A stretch of 64,000 nt of DNA from Streptomyces lincolnensis (GTDB lineage Bacteria > Actinomycetota > Actinomycetes > Streptomycetales > Streptomycetaceae): the NCBI RefSeq assembly GCF_001685355.1, contig NZ_CP016438.1, positions 6,944,001 through 7,008,000 of the forward strand. The letters run 5' to 3'. Below the pieces are notes generated by a model. The model worked only from the letters and a program-made list of their open reading frames with translations, ran no database searches and was not told where the DNA came from. How positions within the stretch are numbered: the stretch's first letter is position 1; each line of letters begins with the position of its first letter. The position numbers were made by a program, and so were the translations under genes. Positions 29,432-38,556 of this stretch are shown in pieces.

Positions 29432-31189
29432 TCAGCCACGCGACGCGGGCTCCCCGTGCCACGACGCCCACAGCGCCGCGTACGCCCCGTCCGCCGCCAC
29501 CAGCTCGTCGTGCGTGCCGAGTTCGGTCAGCCGGCCGTCCTCCATCACGGCCACCCGGTCCGCGTCGTGCGCGGTGTGCAGCCGGTGCGCGATGGCGATG
29601 ACCGTCCGTCCCTCCAGTACGGCGGCCAGGGCGCGCTCGGTGTGCCGGGCGGTCGTCGGATCCAGCAGGGCCGTCGCCTCGTCCAGGATCAGCGTGTGCG
29701 GGTCGGCCAGCACCACCCGGGCCAGGGCGAGTTGCTGGGCCTGGGACCCGTCCGTACGGCACCCCCCGTCGCCCAGCGCGGTGTCCAGCCCTTCGGGCAG
29801 CTCCCGCACCCAGCCGTCGGCACCGACCGCCGTCAGCGCCTCCCACACCCGCTCGTCCGAGGCGGCGGGCTCGGCGATCAGAAGGTTGTCCCGGACCGTA
29901 CCGAGGAAGACGTGGTGCTCCTGGGTGACCAGGACGACCTGCCGGCGCAACCGCTCCGGACCCAGGGCCACCACGGGCACCCCGCCCACCGTCACGCTCC
30001 CCGAGGTCGGTGCGTCGATGCCCGCGACGAGCCTGCTCAGCGTGGTCTTCCCGGCACCGGACGGACCGACCACGGCCAGCCGCTCCCCGGGCCGCACGGT
30101 CAGGTCGACGCCGTGCAGCACCTCACGGCCCTTCCCGTAGGAATACCGGGCCCCGCGCACGTCGATCCGGTCGCCCCGCGGCTCCGGGGAGTCGGCCTCG
30201 ACCGCCCGAGGGGCCCCGGCCAGCCCCTCCACCCGGGCGAACGAGGCACCGCTGCTCTGGAGTTGCTCCACCCGGACCAGGATCTCGTCCAACGGCCCCT
30301 CGAACTGGCGCAGATACAGCCCCGCCGCCACCACCGCGCCCAGCGTCACCGCGCCGTGGGAGTGCAGCACCCCTCCGACCAGCAGCACGCCCGCCACCGG
30401 GAAGAGGTACGACACCTCCACGACCGGGAAGAACACCGAGCGCAGGAACAGGGTGTACAGGCGCCGCGCCCGGGACCGCTCCAGCGCCTGACGGCTCGCC
30501 ACGACCCGGTGCTCCTGGAGCCGGAACGCCTCCACCGTGCGGGCGCCGGCCGCGGTCGCCGCGAGGATCTCGGCGACGTCCGAGTTCGCCGCGCCCTCGG
30601 CGAGATAGGCGTCCCGGGCCCGCCGCAGGTACCAGCGCAGGGCGAACCAGATCGGGGTGAGGCCGAACACGCCCACGGCCCCGAGCAGCGGGTCGATCAG
30701 GAAGACCGCGCCCAGCAGGAACAGCGCCTGCACGATGTTGATCAGCAGCTCCGGGCCCGCGTCCCGCAGGGTGGTGCCGACGGTCGCCACGTCCGCCGTA
30801 CCGCGTGCCGTCAGATCACCGGTACCGGCCCGCTCCACGACGGAGGTCGGCAGGGCCAGCGCGCGGTCGACGAACTCCTCACGGACGCGGGCGAGGGTGC
30901 GCTCGCCGAAGCGGTGCCCCGCGTAGCGGGCCCAGCGGGCGAGCAGGAGCTGGGCGGCGGCGCAGGCGAGGATGCCCAGCGCTGCGCGGTCCACGGCGGT
31001 GACTCCGGCGCCTGCTCTCACCTCGTCGATGATGTGGCCCAGGAGGTAGGGGCCGGCGAGGCCGACGGCCGCGGCGGCGGCGTTCAGCGCGATGACTTTG
31101 GCGAAGGCCTTTCTGTCGGCGCGTACGAGGCGGAGGGAGGCTCGGCGGACGGTGGGGGCGTCCGCGATCGGGAGGTGTCCGTCGCTCAT
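29432..31189 (-). CDS. ABC exporter half-transporter (catalytically complete subunit)
   Basis: A 585-residue type IV ABC exporter subunit: six transmembrane helices (about 1-310) then a nucleotide-binding domain. Walker A is VVGPSGAGKTTL, and Walker B with catalytic Glu is TLILDEATALLD. The signature is replaced by TDGSQAQQLALARVV (LSGGQ to DGSQA), a degenerate C-loop. The ATG at 31189 overlaps the preceding stop (ATGA). It pairs with the next gene, whose Walker A and B are degenerate but whose signature LSGGQ is intact; together they make one good ATP site. Substrate unknown; drug, lipid or peptide export is typical. Confidence 0.93.
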   Translation of the reverse strand: MSDGHLPIADAPTVRRASLRLVRADRKAFAKVIALNAAAAAVGLAGPYLLGHIIDEVRAGAGVTAVDRAALGILACAAAQLLLARWARYAGHRFGERTLARVREEFVDRALALPTSVVERAGTGDLTARGTADVATVGTTLRDAGPELLINIVQALFLLGAVFLIDPLLGAVGVFGLTPIWFALRWYLRRARDAYLAEGAANSDVAEILAATAAGARTVEAFRLQEHRVVASRQALERSRARRLYTLFLRSVFFPVVEVSYLFPVAGVLLVGGVLHSHGAVTLGAVVAAGLYLRQFEGPLDEILVRVEQLQSSGASFARVEGLAGAPRAVEADSPEPRGDRIDVRGARYSYGKGREVLHGVDLTVRPGERLAVVGPSGAGKTTLSRLVAGIDAPTSGSVTVGGVPVVALGPERLRRQVVLVTQEHHVFLGTVRDNLLIAEPAASDERVWEALTAVGADGWVRELPEGLDTALGDGGCRTDGSQAQQLALARVVLADPHTLILDEATALLDPTTARHTERALAAVLEGRTVIAIAHRLHTAHDADRVAVMEDGRLTELGTHDELVAADGAYAALWASWHGEPASRG

Positions 31190-32991
31190 CCCACGACCTC
31201 CTCGGAGTCGCGGGCCACGAGGGCGCGGTAGCCGGGGGTGTCTTCCAGGAGCTGCTGGTGGGTGCCGGTTGCTGTGACCTTGCCGTCGACGAGGTAGTGG
31301 ACTGTGTCGGCGTGGGTGAGCAGGAGGGGGGAGGTGGTGGTGACGACGGTCGTGCGGCCCTTGCGGGTGTGGTGCAGCCGGGTCGCCACGAGGGACTCCG
31401 TGTGGGCGTCGAGGGCCGAGGTGGGTTCTATGGCGAGCAGGATCTCCGGGTCGGTGAGGAGGGCTCGGACCAGGCGGATGCGTTGGCGTTGGCCGCCGGA
31501 GAGGTTGCGGGCCTGGGCGTCCATGGGGGAGTCGAGGCCGTCGGGGAGGGCCTGGACGATCTCGTCTGCCAGGGCTGCGTGTAGGGCGGCTGCGGCTGAG
31601 TGGGGGCTGGTCGCGCAGTTCCCCGCGCCCCTTAGGTTGGGGATGGCGGCGCCTATTACCTCGTGCAGGGGGCCTGCGAACAGGTCCGCCTCGTGGTCCG
31701 CCACCAGGATGCGGGACCGCACCTGGGACAACGGGATGTCCGTCAGGCGTACTTCGCCCCACAGCGCCTCTGTCGGCCCGTACCGGCCCAGGCGGTCCAC
31801 GACGGCCGCCGTGTCCGCCGGTGTCGCGCCGACCAGGGCCGTCAGGCGGCCCGGTGTCACGCGCACTCCGGACTCCGGGTCGTACAGGACCGACGGTTCC
31901 GCCGGGGCCTCGCGCGTGCCCTCGTCCGGTTCCGGCTCCAGCCGCAGCAGGCTTACGACCCGTCTCGCCGCCACCACGCCCCGGCCGAGCTGGTAGCCCC
32001 AGTCGACGAAGTAGGAGACCGGGCGGACCAGGACGGCGACATAGCCGTAGACGGAGACCAGCTCGCCGACGGTGATGGTGCCCTGGACGGCCATGCGGGC
32101 GGCCAGCCAGGTGACCACCGCGAGGTAGAGGGTGGGCAGACCGAGGCCGAGGGCCTGCATCCAGCTGGTGACCGCGCCGACGCGGTAGCCCTGTTCGCGC
32201 AGACGGGTGGAGTCGCGGCGGAAGGCGTCGGCGACCAGGCCCTTGCCGCCGAGGCCGTTGAGGACGCGCAGACCGCTCGCGAGGTCGCCGATACGGGCGG
32301 TGAGGACGCCCTGGCGTTCCCGGTACTCCGCCTCCGTGCCCTGGAGGCGGCGCATCAGCGGGCCGACGAGCAGGGCGATCAGCGGCATGCCGAGCAGGAC
32401 GATCACGGTGAGCCGGACGGAGACGGTCAGCAGCAGGGCGGAGACCGCGAGGTAGGCGACGATCGCGCCGACGCCGGGGCCGATCACCGTGAGCGCGGAC
32501 GCGATCTGCTGGACGTCTCCCACCCCGATGGTGACGACCTCGCCGGCCGAGACCTGCCGGGGCAGGGCGGCACCGAGCCGGACCGCGTGGCCCACGACGA
32601 CCTTGACCGTGCGGAAGTTGGCGTCCATGCGCACCCGCGTCATCGTGCGGTGCCGCAGGATGCTCAGCCAGGCGTTGAACGACCCGACCACGACCAGCAG
32701 TCCGGTCCACAGGGCCAGCGCGCCCATGTCGTCCTTCGCCAGCCCCTCGTCCACGGCCTTCGCCATCAGCAGGGGCGTCGCCGCGAGCAGCACCATCCAC
32801 ACGCTGCCCAGCAGCGCGCCCGCCGCCGACCGCCACGGCTGGCGCAGCACCAGCCACCCCAGGTACCGCCAGCCGCCGCGGCGGTCGGGTGTGCCGGGAT
32901 CCTCGTACGCGTCGATCACCTGTCGCCCGCCCAGTCCGCCCAGTCCGCCTGGTCCGCCTCGTCCCCCTGTGTGCCCCGGCCCCGCGATCAC
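31186..32991 (-). CDS. ABC exporter half-transporter with degenerate Walker motifs
   Basis: A 601-residue partner subunit with six transmembrane helices and an NBD. The P-loop reads LVGATPADTAAV in place of GxxGxGKS/T, and Walker B is ILLAIEPTSALD, lacking the usual Asp. The signature LSGGQRQRIRLVRALL is intact. This mirrors heterodimeric exporters with one dead ATP site, but the loss of the P-loop lysine is more extreme than usual. A dispersed Streptomyces repeat is embedded in frame at about 31598-31636. I prefer GTG 32991, which overlaps the upstream stop (GTGA); GTG 32919 would remove a Gly-rich leader of 24 residues. Confidence 0.88.
   Translation of the reverse strand: MIAGPGHTGGRGGPGGLGGLGGRQVIDAYEDPGTPDRRGGWRYLGWLVLRQPWRSAAGALLGSVWMVLLAATPLLMAKAVDEGLAKDDMGALALWTGLLVVVGSFNAWLSILRHRTMTRVRMDANFRTVKVVVGHAVRLGAALPRQVSAGEVVTIGVGDVQQIASALTVIGPGVGAIVAYLAVSALLLTVSVRLTVIVLLGMPLIALLVGPLMRRLQGTEAEYRERQGVLTARIGDLASGLRVLNGLGGKGLVADAFRRDSTRLREQGYRVGAVTSWMQALGLGLPTLYLAVVTWLAARMAVQGTITVGELVSVYGYVAVLVRPVSYFVDWGYQLGRGVVAARRVVSLLRLEPEPDEGTREAPAEPSVLYDPESGVRVTPGRLTALVGATPADTAAVVDRLGRYGPTEALWGEVRLTDIPLSQVRSRILVADHEADLFAGPLHEVIGAAIPNLRGAGNCATSPHSAAAALHAALADEIVQALPDGLDSPMDAQARNLSGGQRQRIRLVRALLTDPEILLAIEPTSALDAHTESLVATRLHHTRKGRTTVVTTTSPLLLTHADTVHYLVDGKVTATGTHQQLLEDTPGYRALVARDSEEVVG
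31598..31636. repeat. Dispersed Streptomyces repeat inside ABC gene
   Basis: The sequence around GGGGCTGGTCGCGCAG and TTCCCCGCGCCCCT is, from my knowledge of Streptomyces genomes, a very common intergenic repeat. Here it lies in frame within the ABC coding region and is translated as part of NLRGAGNCATSPHS, between the Q-loop and the signature of the NBD. Confidence 0.65.
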
Positions 32992-34841
32992 GCCAGACTG
33001 TCCCGCCACGCCCGGTGCAGATCCGCGAACCTGCCGGTGCCCGCGACGAGTTCGGCCGGTGTGCCGTCCTCGACGATCCGGCCGTGCTCCATGACCAGGA
33101 CCCGGTCGGCGATCTCGACGGTCGACAGCCGGTGCGCGATCACCACCGCCGTACGTCCCTCCAGGACCGTCGCCATCGCCCGCTGCACCGCCCGCTCGCC
33201 CGGGACGTCCAGCGAGCTGGTCGCCTCGTCCAGGATCAGCACGGCCGGGTCGGCGAGCAACGCCCGCGCGAACGCGACCAGTTGGCGCTGGCCCGCGGAG
33301 ATACGGCCGCCCCGCTTGCGGACGTCCGTGTCGTAGCCGTCGGGCAGGGCGCTGATGAACTCGTGCGCGCCGATGGCCTTCGCGGCCCGCTCGACGTCCT
33401 CCCGCAAGGCGTCCGGGCGGCCGATCGCGATGTTCTCGGCGACCGTGCCGGAGAACAGGAACGCCTCCTGCGTCACCATGACCACCCCGCGCCGCAGTTC
33501 GGGCACGGCCAGGTCGCGCAGGTCGACGCCGTCGAGCAGGACCCGCCCCTCGGAGGGGTCGTAGAAGCGGGCGAGCAGCTTGGCCAGGGTCGACTTGCCG
33601 GCGCCGGTCGAGCCGACGACCGCGACGGTCTGCCCGGCCGGGAGGGTCAGGTCGAAGCGGGGCAGCACCTCGCCGCCGGTGCGGTAGGCGAACCGGACGC
33701 CGTCGAAGACCACCTCGCGGCCGGGGTGCGCGGAGGCGAGCGGCGGCAGCTGCCGGGGCGTGGACGGCTCCGGGACGGTCGGCTTCTGCGCGAGCAGGCC
33801 CGCGATCTTCTCCAGTGAGGCCGCCGCCGACTGGTAGGAGTTGAGGAACATCCCGAGCCGGTCGATCGGGTCGTACAGCCGCCGCAAATAGAGCACTGCC
33901 GCCGCCAGCACACCCAGCTCCAGCGAACCGTCCGCCACCCGGTAGGCGCCCCACAGCACGATCAGCGCGACCGCCGTGTTCGCCACCAGCCGGGAGCCGA
34001 TCACATAGCGGGCCATCTCCAGCAGCGCGTCCCCGTTGGTGCGCTCGTGCCGGGCGTTGAGCGCGCCGAAGTCGGCGTCGTTGACGGCCTCGCGGCGGAA
34101 CGCGCGCACCGGCCGGATGCCGTTCATGGTCTCGACGAACTTCACGATCACGGCCGCGATCGCGGTCGACCGCCTGCGGTACACCTCGACCGCCCGCCGC
34201 TGGTAGAGCCGGACCAGGAGGTACAGCGGCACGAAGGACGCCATCGCGACCGCGCCGAGCCCCAGGTCCAGCCAGAGCAGCAGGGCCGAGATGTACACGA
34301 GGGACAGGATCATCGTGACCAGTTCCTGAAGTCCCTCGTCGAGCAGCTCGCGCAGGGCCTCCACGTCGGTCGTGGAGCGGGAGATCAGACGACCGCTGGT
34401 GTACCGCTCGTGGAAGTCGATGCTCAGCGCCTGCGCGTGCCGGAAGATCCGGCCGCGCAGATCCAGCAGCACGTCCTGGTTGACGCGGGCCGAGACCAGG
34501 ATGAAGACGTACTGGAGCCCGCCGGAGGCCAGCGCGCACAGCAGGTATCCGGCCCCCACCGCGATCAGCGGCCCGTGGTCGGCCCGGCGGAACGCCGGTA
34601 CGGCGCTGTCGATGGCGTACGCCACCAGCAGCGGGCCCGCCTGGACCGCCGCCTGCTGGAGCAGCAGCAGGAGCGTGGTCACGGTGACCCGCGCCTTCAT
34701 CGGCGCGAGCAGGGAGCGCAGGAGGGCGAGGGTGGCGCCCGGGGGAGTGGGCAGGACGTCCCGGTCGAACGGGTCGCCCGCCCCCGGGGAGTCCCCGGGC
34801 GGCTGCTTCCGGTCCGGTGCGGTCGTCGTGGGTGCCGTCAT
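32988..34841 (-). CDS. ABC exporter half-transporter (catalytically complete)
   Basis: A 617-residue exporter subunit with a Pro-rich N-terminal tail, six transmembrane helices (about 45-335) and an NBD with Walker A VVGSTGAGKSTL, signature ISAGQRQLVAFARALL (ISAGQ in place of LSGGQ) and Walker B AVLILDEATSSLD with catalytic Glu. The ATG at 34841 overlaps the upstream stop (ATGA), so translation is coupled. It forms a second heterodimeric pair with the gene before it, whose Walker B Glu is Asp. Substrate unknown. Confidence 0.94.
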   Translation of the reverse strand: MTAPTTTAPDRKQPPGDSPGAGDPFDRDVLPTPPGATLALLRSLLAPMKARVTVTTLLLLLQQAAVQAGPLLVAYAIDSAVPAFRRADHGPLIAVGAGYLLCALASGGLQYVFILVSARVNQDVLLDLRGRIFRHAQALSIDFHERYTSGRLISRSTTDVEALRELLDEGLQELVTMILSLVYISALLLWLDLGLGAVAMASFVPLYLLVRLYQRRAVEVYRRRSTAIAAVIVKFVETMNGIRPVRAFRREAVNDADFGALNARHERTNGDALLEMARYVIGSRLVANTAVALIVLWGAYRVADGSLELGVLAAAVLYLRRLYDPIDRLGMFLNSYQSAAASLEKIAGLLAQKPTVPEPSTPRQLPPLASAHPGREVVFDGVRFAYRTGGEVLPRFDLTLPAGQTVAVVGSTGAGKSTLAKLLARFYDPSEGRVLLDGVDLRDLAVPELRRGVVMVTQEAFLFSGTVAENIAIGRPDALREDVERAAKAIGAHEFISALPDGYDTDVRKRGGRISAGQRQLVAFARALLADPAVLILDEATSSLDVPGERAVQRAMATVLEGRTAVVIAHRLSTVEIADRVLVMEHGRIVEDGTPAELVAGTGRFADLHRAWRDSLA

Positions 34842-36643
34842 CGGGCGTCGGCCTCCTCGATGTCCTCGCCGGCCTCGGTGATCTCGGCGCCGGCCATCAG
34901 ATGGGCGTACTCGGCGTTGGTCCGCAGCAGTTCGTGGTGCGTGCCGACCGCGGTGATGCGGCCTCCGGAGAGCAGCGCGACCCGGTCGGCGAGCAGGACG
35001 GTCGAGGGGCGGTGCGCCACGATCAGCGCGGTGGTGTCGGCGAGGACGTCCCGCAGCGCCGCCTCGACGGCGGCCTCGGTGTGCACGTCCAGCGCGGACA
35101 ACGGGTCGTCCAGCACGAGGAAGCGGGGCCGGCCGACGACCGCGCGGGCCAGCGCGAGCCGCTGCCGCTGCCCGCCGGACAGACTCAGCCCCTGCTCACC
35201 GACCTGCGTGTCCGTGCCCTGCGGCAACGCGTACGCGAAGTCGGCCTGCGCGACCGCCAGCGCCCGCTCCAGCTCCGGCCCGCCCGCGGTGCCGTCGGCG
35301 CCCATGAGGACGTTCTCGCCGACGCTCGCGGAGAAGAGCGTGGGTTCCTCGAAGGCCACAGCTACTTCGGAGCGCAGTTCCTCCCGGGACATCGTGGTGA
35401 TGTCCCGGCCGTCCAGGGTGATCCGCCCGGCCGTCACCTCATGCAGCCTCGGCACCAGCGCGGTCAGCGTGGTCTTGCCGCTGCCGGTGGTCCCGACGAG
35501 GGCCATGGACTCACCCGGGCGTATGTGCAGATCGACACCGTCGAGAACGGGAGGGGAGCCGGCCGGGGCGTCGGGGTAGCGGAAGGAGACGGCGTCGAAC
35601 CGTATGCCCCGCTGCCCTGTTGACGACCGCCCGCCGGAAACCCCCGGCTCCTCGGCCTCCTCGTCCATCACCTCGAAGTATCGTTCCGTCGCCGTCGCCG
35701 CCTCCTGGCTCATCGCCAGCAGGAAGCCGATGGACTCCACCGGCCACCGCAACGCCAGCGCCGTGGAGAGGAACGCGACCAGCGTCCCCGCCGACAGCTC
35801 CCCGTCCGCGACCTGCACGGTCCCCAGCACCAGGGCGGCCCCGATGGCGGCCTCCGGCAGCGTGACGATGACGCCCCAGATGGTCGACAGCAGCGAGGCC
35901 TTGCGCAGTTCGGTGCCCCGCAGGGTCTGCGAGAGCTCGCGGAACGCCCGGGCCTGGCTGCGGTGCCGTCCGAACCCCTTGATGATCCGGACACCGAGGA
36001 CGCTCTCCTCGACGAGCGTGGTCAGATCGCCCACCTGGTCCTGCGCGCGCCGCGCCACCTGGGCGTAGCGCCTCTCGAAGACCACGCACGTCACCATCAC
36101 GGGGACGGCCGGCCCCAGGATCACCAGCCCCAGCGTCCAGTCCTGCGCCAGCATGATGATCACGCCGACGACGATCGTGACACTGTTGACCAGCAGGAAC
36201 GTCAGCGGGAACGCGAGGAACATCCGCAGCAGCATCAGATCCGTGGTGCCCCGGGACAGCAGCTGTCCGGACGACCACCGGTCGTGGAAGGACACCGGCA
36301 GCCGCTGAAGACGCCGGTACAAAGCCCCCCGCATCCTCGCCTCGACCCCCGCGAGCGGCCGCGCCACCAGCCACCGCCGCAGCCCGAACAGCAGCGCCTC
36401 CCCGAGCCCGAGCAGCAGCAGGTACAGCGCCCCGAGCCAGACGCCCGCCGGATCCCGGTGCGCGACCGGACCGTCCACCACCCACTTCAGGACGAGCGGG
36501 ATCACCAGCCCCACGCAGGAGGCGAGGACCGCGACGAACGCGGCACCGAACAGCCGCACCCGCACGGGCCGCACATACGGCCACAGGCGCAGCAGAGTCC
36601 GTACGGAGGAGCGGTCCTTGGTCGCTACAGGTGTCGTCGGCAT
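34838..36643 (-). CDS. ABC exporter half-transporter (Walker B Glu to Asp)
   Basis: A 601-residue exporter subunit, first gene of the four-gene run. It has six transmembrane helices (about 25-310) and an NBD with Walker A LVGTTGSGKTTL, signature LSLSGGQRQRLALARAV and Walker B FLVLDDPLSALD, where Asp replaces the catalytic Glu as in the degenerate half of TM287/288-like heterodimers. I placed the start at ATG 36643, where the family similarity begins; no strong ribosome binding site precedes it and it may be leaderless. It is divergent from another ABC system across 227 bp. Confidence 0.93.
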   Translation of the reverse strand: MPTTPVATKDRSSVRTLLRLWPYVRPVRVRLFGAAFVAVLASCVGLVIPLVLKWVVDGPVAHRDPAGVWLGALYLLLLGLGEALLFGLRRWLVARPLAGVEARMRGALYRRLQRLPVSFHDRWSSGQLLSRGTTDLMLLRMFLAFPLTFLLVNSVTIVVGVIIMLAQDWTLGLVILGPAVPVMVTCVVFERRYAQVARRAQDQVGDLTTLVEESVLGVRIIKGFGRHRSQARAFRELSQTLRGTELRKASLLSTIWGVIVTLPEAAIGAALVLGTVQVADGELSAGTLVAFLSTALALRWPVESIGFLLAMSQEAATATERYFEVMDEEAEEPGVSGGRSSTGQRGIRFDAVSFRYPDAPAGSPPVLDGVDLHIRPGESMALVGTTGSGKTTLTALVPRLHEVTAGRITLDGRDITTMSREELRSEVAVAFEEPTLFSASVGENVLMGADGTAGGPELERALAVAQADFAYALPQGTDTQVGEQGLSLSGGQRQRLALARAVVGRPRFLVLDDPLSALDVHTEAAVEAALRDVLADTTALIVAHRPSTVLLADRVALLSGGRITAVGTHHELLRTNAEYAHLMAGAEITEAGEDIEEADAR

Positions 36644-36870
36644 CAGCAGGAGCCTACGGACCGGCACCGACGACGCCCACCGAGTTTTGGCCGGACCTGT
36701 ATCGGCCGTCAGACCTACGACCTGCGCGTTCGAGGGGCCGCACCGGTGGACGCGGGGGTTTGGTGAAGGCTTGTGGGGGAGGTCGTACGACGGCATCCAC
36801 CGATCGGCTGATGCCGCTTCGAGCGCGACGGCCGATGTGGCCGCGGGGCCCGCACCGCGACGCTGAGGCC

Positions 36871-37800
36871 ATGTCCTTCATAGAGGTAAGCGATCTGCGG
36901 AAGTCGTACGGCGGCCGGGCCGTCGTCGACGGTGTCTCCTTCACCGTCGAGGAGGGCGAGATCTTCGGGATCCTCGGCCCGAACGGTGCCGGCAAGACCA
37001 CCACGGTCGAGTGCGTCGAGGGGCTGCGCGTCCCGGACGCGGGCCGGGTCAGGGTGACCGGCCTCGACCCCGTCGCCCAGCACGAGGCCACCCGCCGGGT
37101 GCTCGGCGCCCAGCTCCAGGAGAGCGAGCTCCAGGCCAAACTCACCGTGCGCGAGGCGCTGGAGCTGTACAGCGCCTTCTATCCGAACCCCCTCGACTGG
37201 CGGCCGCTGGCCGAACGCCTCGGCCTGACCGCCAAGCTCACCACTCGGTTCGCCAAGCTCTCCGGCGGCCAGAAGCAGCGGCTGTTCATCGCGCTCGCCC
37301 TGGTCGGCAACCCGAGGGCCGTCGTCCTGGACGAGCTGACCACCGGCCTCGACCCGCGCGCCCGCCGCGACACCTGGGAGCTGATCGAGGACGTCCGCAC
37401 GGGCGGTGTGACCGTCCTCCTCGTCACCCACTTCATGGAGGAGGCGCAGCGGCTCTGCGACCGGATCGCCGTGATCGACAAGGGCCGGGTCGCCGCCCTG
37501 GACACCCCGGCCGGTCTGATCCGCCGCTCGGCGGGCGCCACCGTCATCAGCTTCACCCCGTCCGGCCCGCTCGACGACGGCGACCTGAACGCGCTGCCCG
37601 CGCTCGCCTCCGTCGAGCACCGGGACGGCCGTATCACGCTCTCCGGCACCGACGAGACGGTCAACGCCGTCCTCACGCTGCTCGCCCGCAACCACATCAC
37701 GGCCCATCAACTCCGGGTCCACGACGCGACGTTGGACGACGCGTTCCTCGACCTCACGAAGAGCGACACCAACAACAACACGCAGGAGGCAGCGGCATGA
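36871..37800 (+). CDS. ABC transporter ATP-binding protein (drug-export type)
   Basis: A 309-residue DrrA-like ATPase. Walker A is GILGPNGAGKTTT, signature LSGGQKQRLFIALAL, and Walker B AVVLDELTTGLDPRARR, followed by the H-loop LLVTHFMEEAQRLCDR. A C-terminal accessory domain (about 225-309) is typical of DrrA/CcmA-like exporters. The ATG at 36871 is preceded by GAGG at short spacing. It overlaps the permease start (ATGA). The two-component genes that follow probably regulate this transporter, as is common for this gene arrangement. Confidence 0.95.
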   Translation: MSFIEVSDLRKSYGGRAVVDGVSFTVEEGEIFGILGPNGAGKTTTVECVEGLRVPDAGRVRVTGLDPVAQHEATRRVLGAQLQESELQAKLTVREALELYSAFYPNPLDWRPLAERLGLTAKLTTRFAKLSGGQKQRLFIALALVGNPRAVVLDELTTGLDPRARRDTWELIEDVRTGGVTVLLVTHFMEEAQRLCDRIAVIDKGRVAALDTPAGLIRRSAGATVISFTPSGPLDDGDLNALPALASVEHRDGRITLSGTDETVNAVLTLLARNHITAHQLRVHDATLDDAFLDLTKSDTNNNTQEAAA

Positions 37801-38546
37801 GCACCGCACTCGTCCACCCCGCCGTACTCAAGTCGGAGATCCGGCTGTTCCGCCGGGAGCCCGGCTCCCTCTTCTGGATCCTGGGGTTCCCCACCCTGCT
37901 GCTGGTGATCCTCGGCTCGATCCCGGCCTTCCGGGAGACCGACCCGGACTTCGGCGGGCTGCGCCCGATCGACGGCTATGTCCCGGTGGGGGTGCTGCTC
38001 GGCCTGATCGTCGGCGGGATCCAGGCGATGCCGCAGACCCTCACCGGCTACCGCGAGCGCGGCATCCTGCGCCGGATGTCCACGACACCGGTCCGCCCCC
38101 CGGCCCTGCTCTCCGCGCAGATGCTGCTCTTCGGCGGTGCCGCCCTGGCCTCGGCCCTGCTCGCCCTCGTGGTCGGCCGGCTCGCCTTCGACGTACGACT
38201 GCCCGAGCAGCCCTTCGGATACGCCCTGGCCCTGCTGCTGGCGGTCCTGGTCGCCCTCGCGCTGGGCGCGGTGATCTCCGCGCTGTCCGGCACGACGAAG
38301 ATCGCGGGCGCCATCGGGTCCGCGGTGTTCTTCCCGGCGATGTTCTGCGCGGGCGTGTGGATGCCGGTGCAGACCATGCCCGACGCCCTCGCCCGCGCCG
38401 TCGGGTTCACCCCGTTCGGCGCGGCCGCGGAGGCCCTGAACCAGGCGGCGGCGGGGAACTGGCCGGGCTGGGACCACCTGGGCGTGCTGGTGGCCTGGAC
38501 CGTGCTGTTGACGGCCGGCGCCGCGCGCTGGTTCCGCTGGGAGTAG
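37797..38546 (+). CDS. ABC-2 type permease
   Basis: A 249-residue integral membrane protein with about six transmembrane helices (LFWILGFPTLLLVILGSI, VGVLLGLIVGGIQAM, LALLLAVLVALALGAVISAL and others). GIQAMPQTLTGYRERGILRRMSTTPVRP is the conserved cytoplasmic loop of ABC-2 permeases and interacts with the ATPase. Its ATG overlaps the ATPase stop by four bases, so the two form one transporter. Substrate unknown; cell-envelope-active compounds are typical when a NarL-type system follows. Confidence 0.94.
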   Translation: MSTALVHPAVLKSEIRLFRREPGSLFWILGFPTLLLVILGSIPAFRETDPDFGGLRPIDGYVPVGVLLGLIVGGIQAMPQTLTGYRERGILRRMSTTPVRPPALLSAQMLLFGGAALASALLALVVGRLAFDVRLPEQPFGYALALLLAVLVALALGAVISALSGTTKIAGAIGSAVFFPAMFCAGVWMPVQTMPDALARAVGFTPFGAAAEALNQAAAGNWPGWDHLGVLVAWTVLLTAGAARWFRWE

Positions 38547-38556
38547 GGGACGGCCC

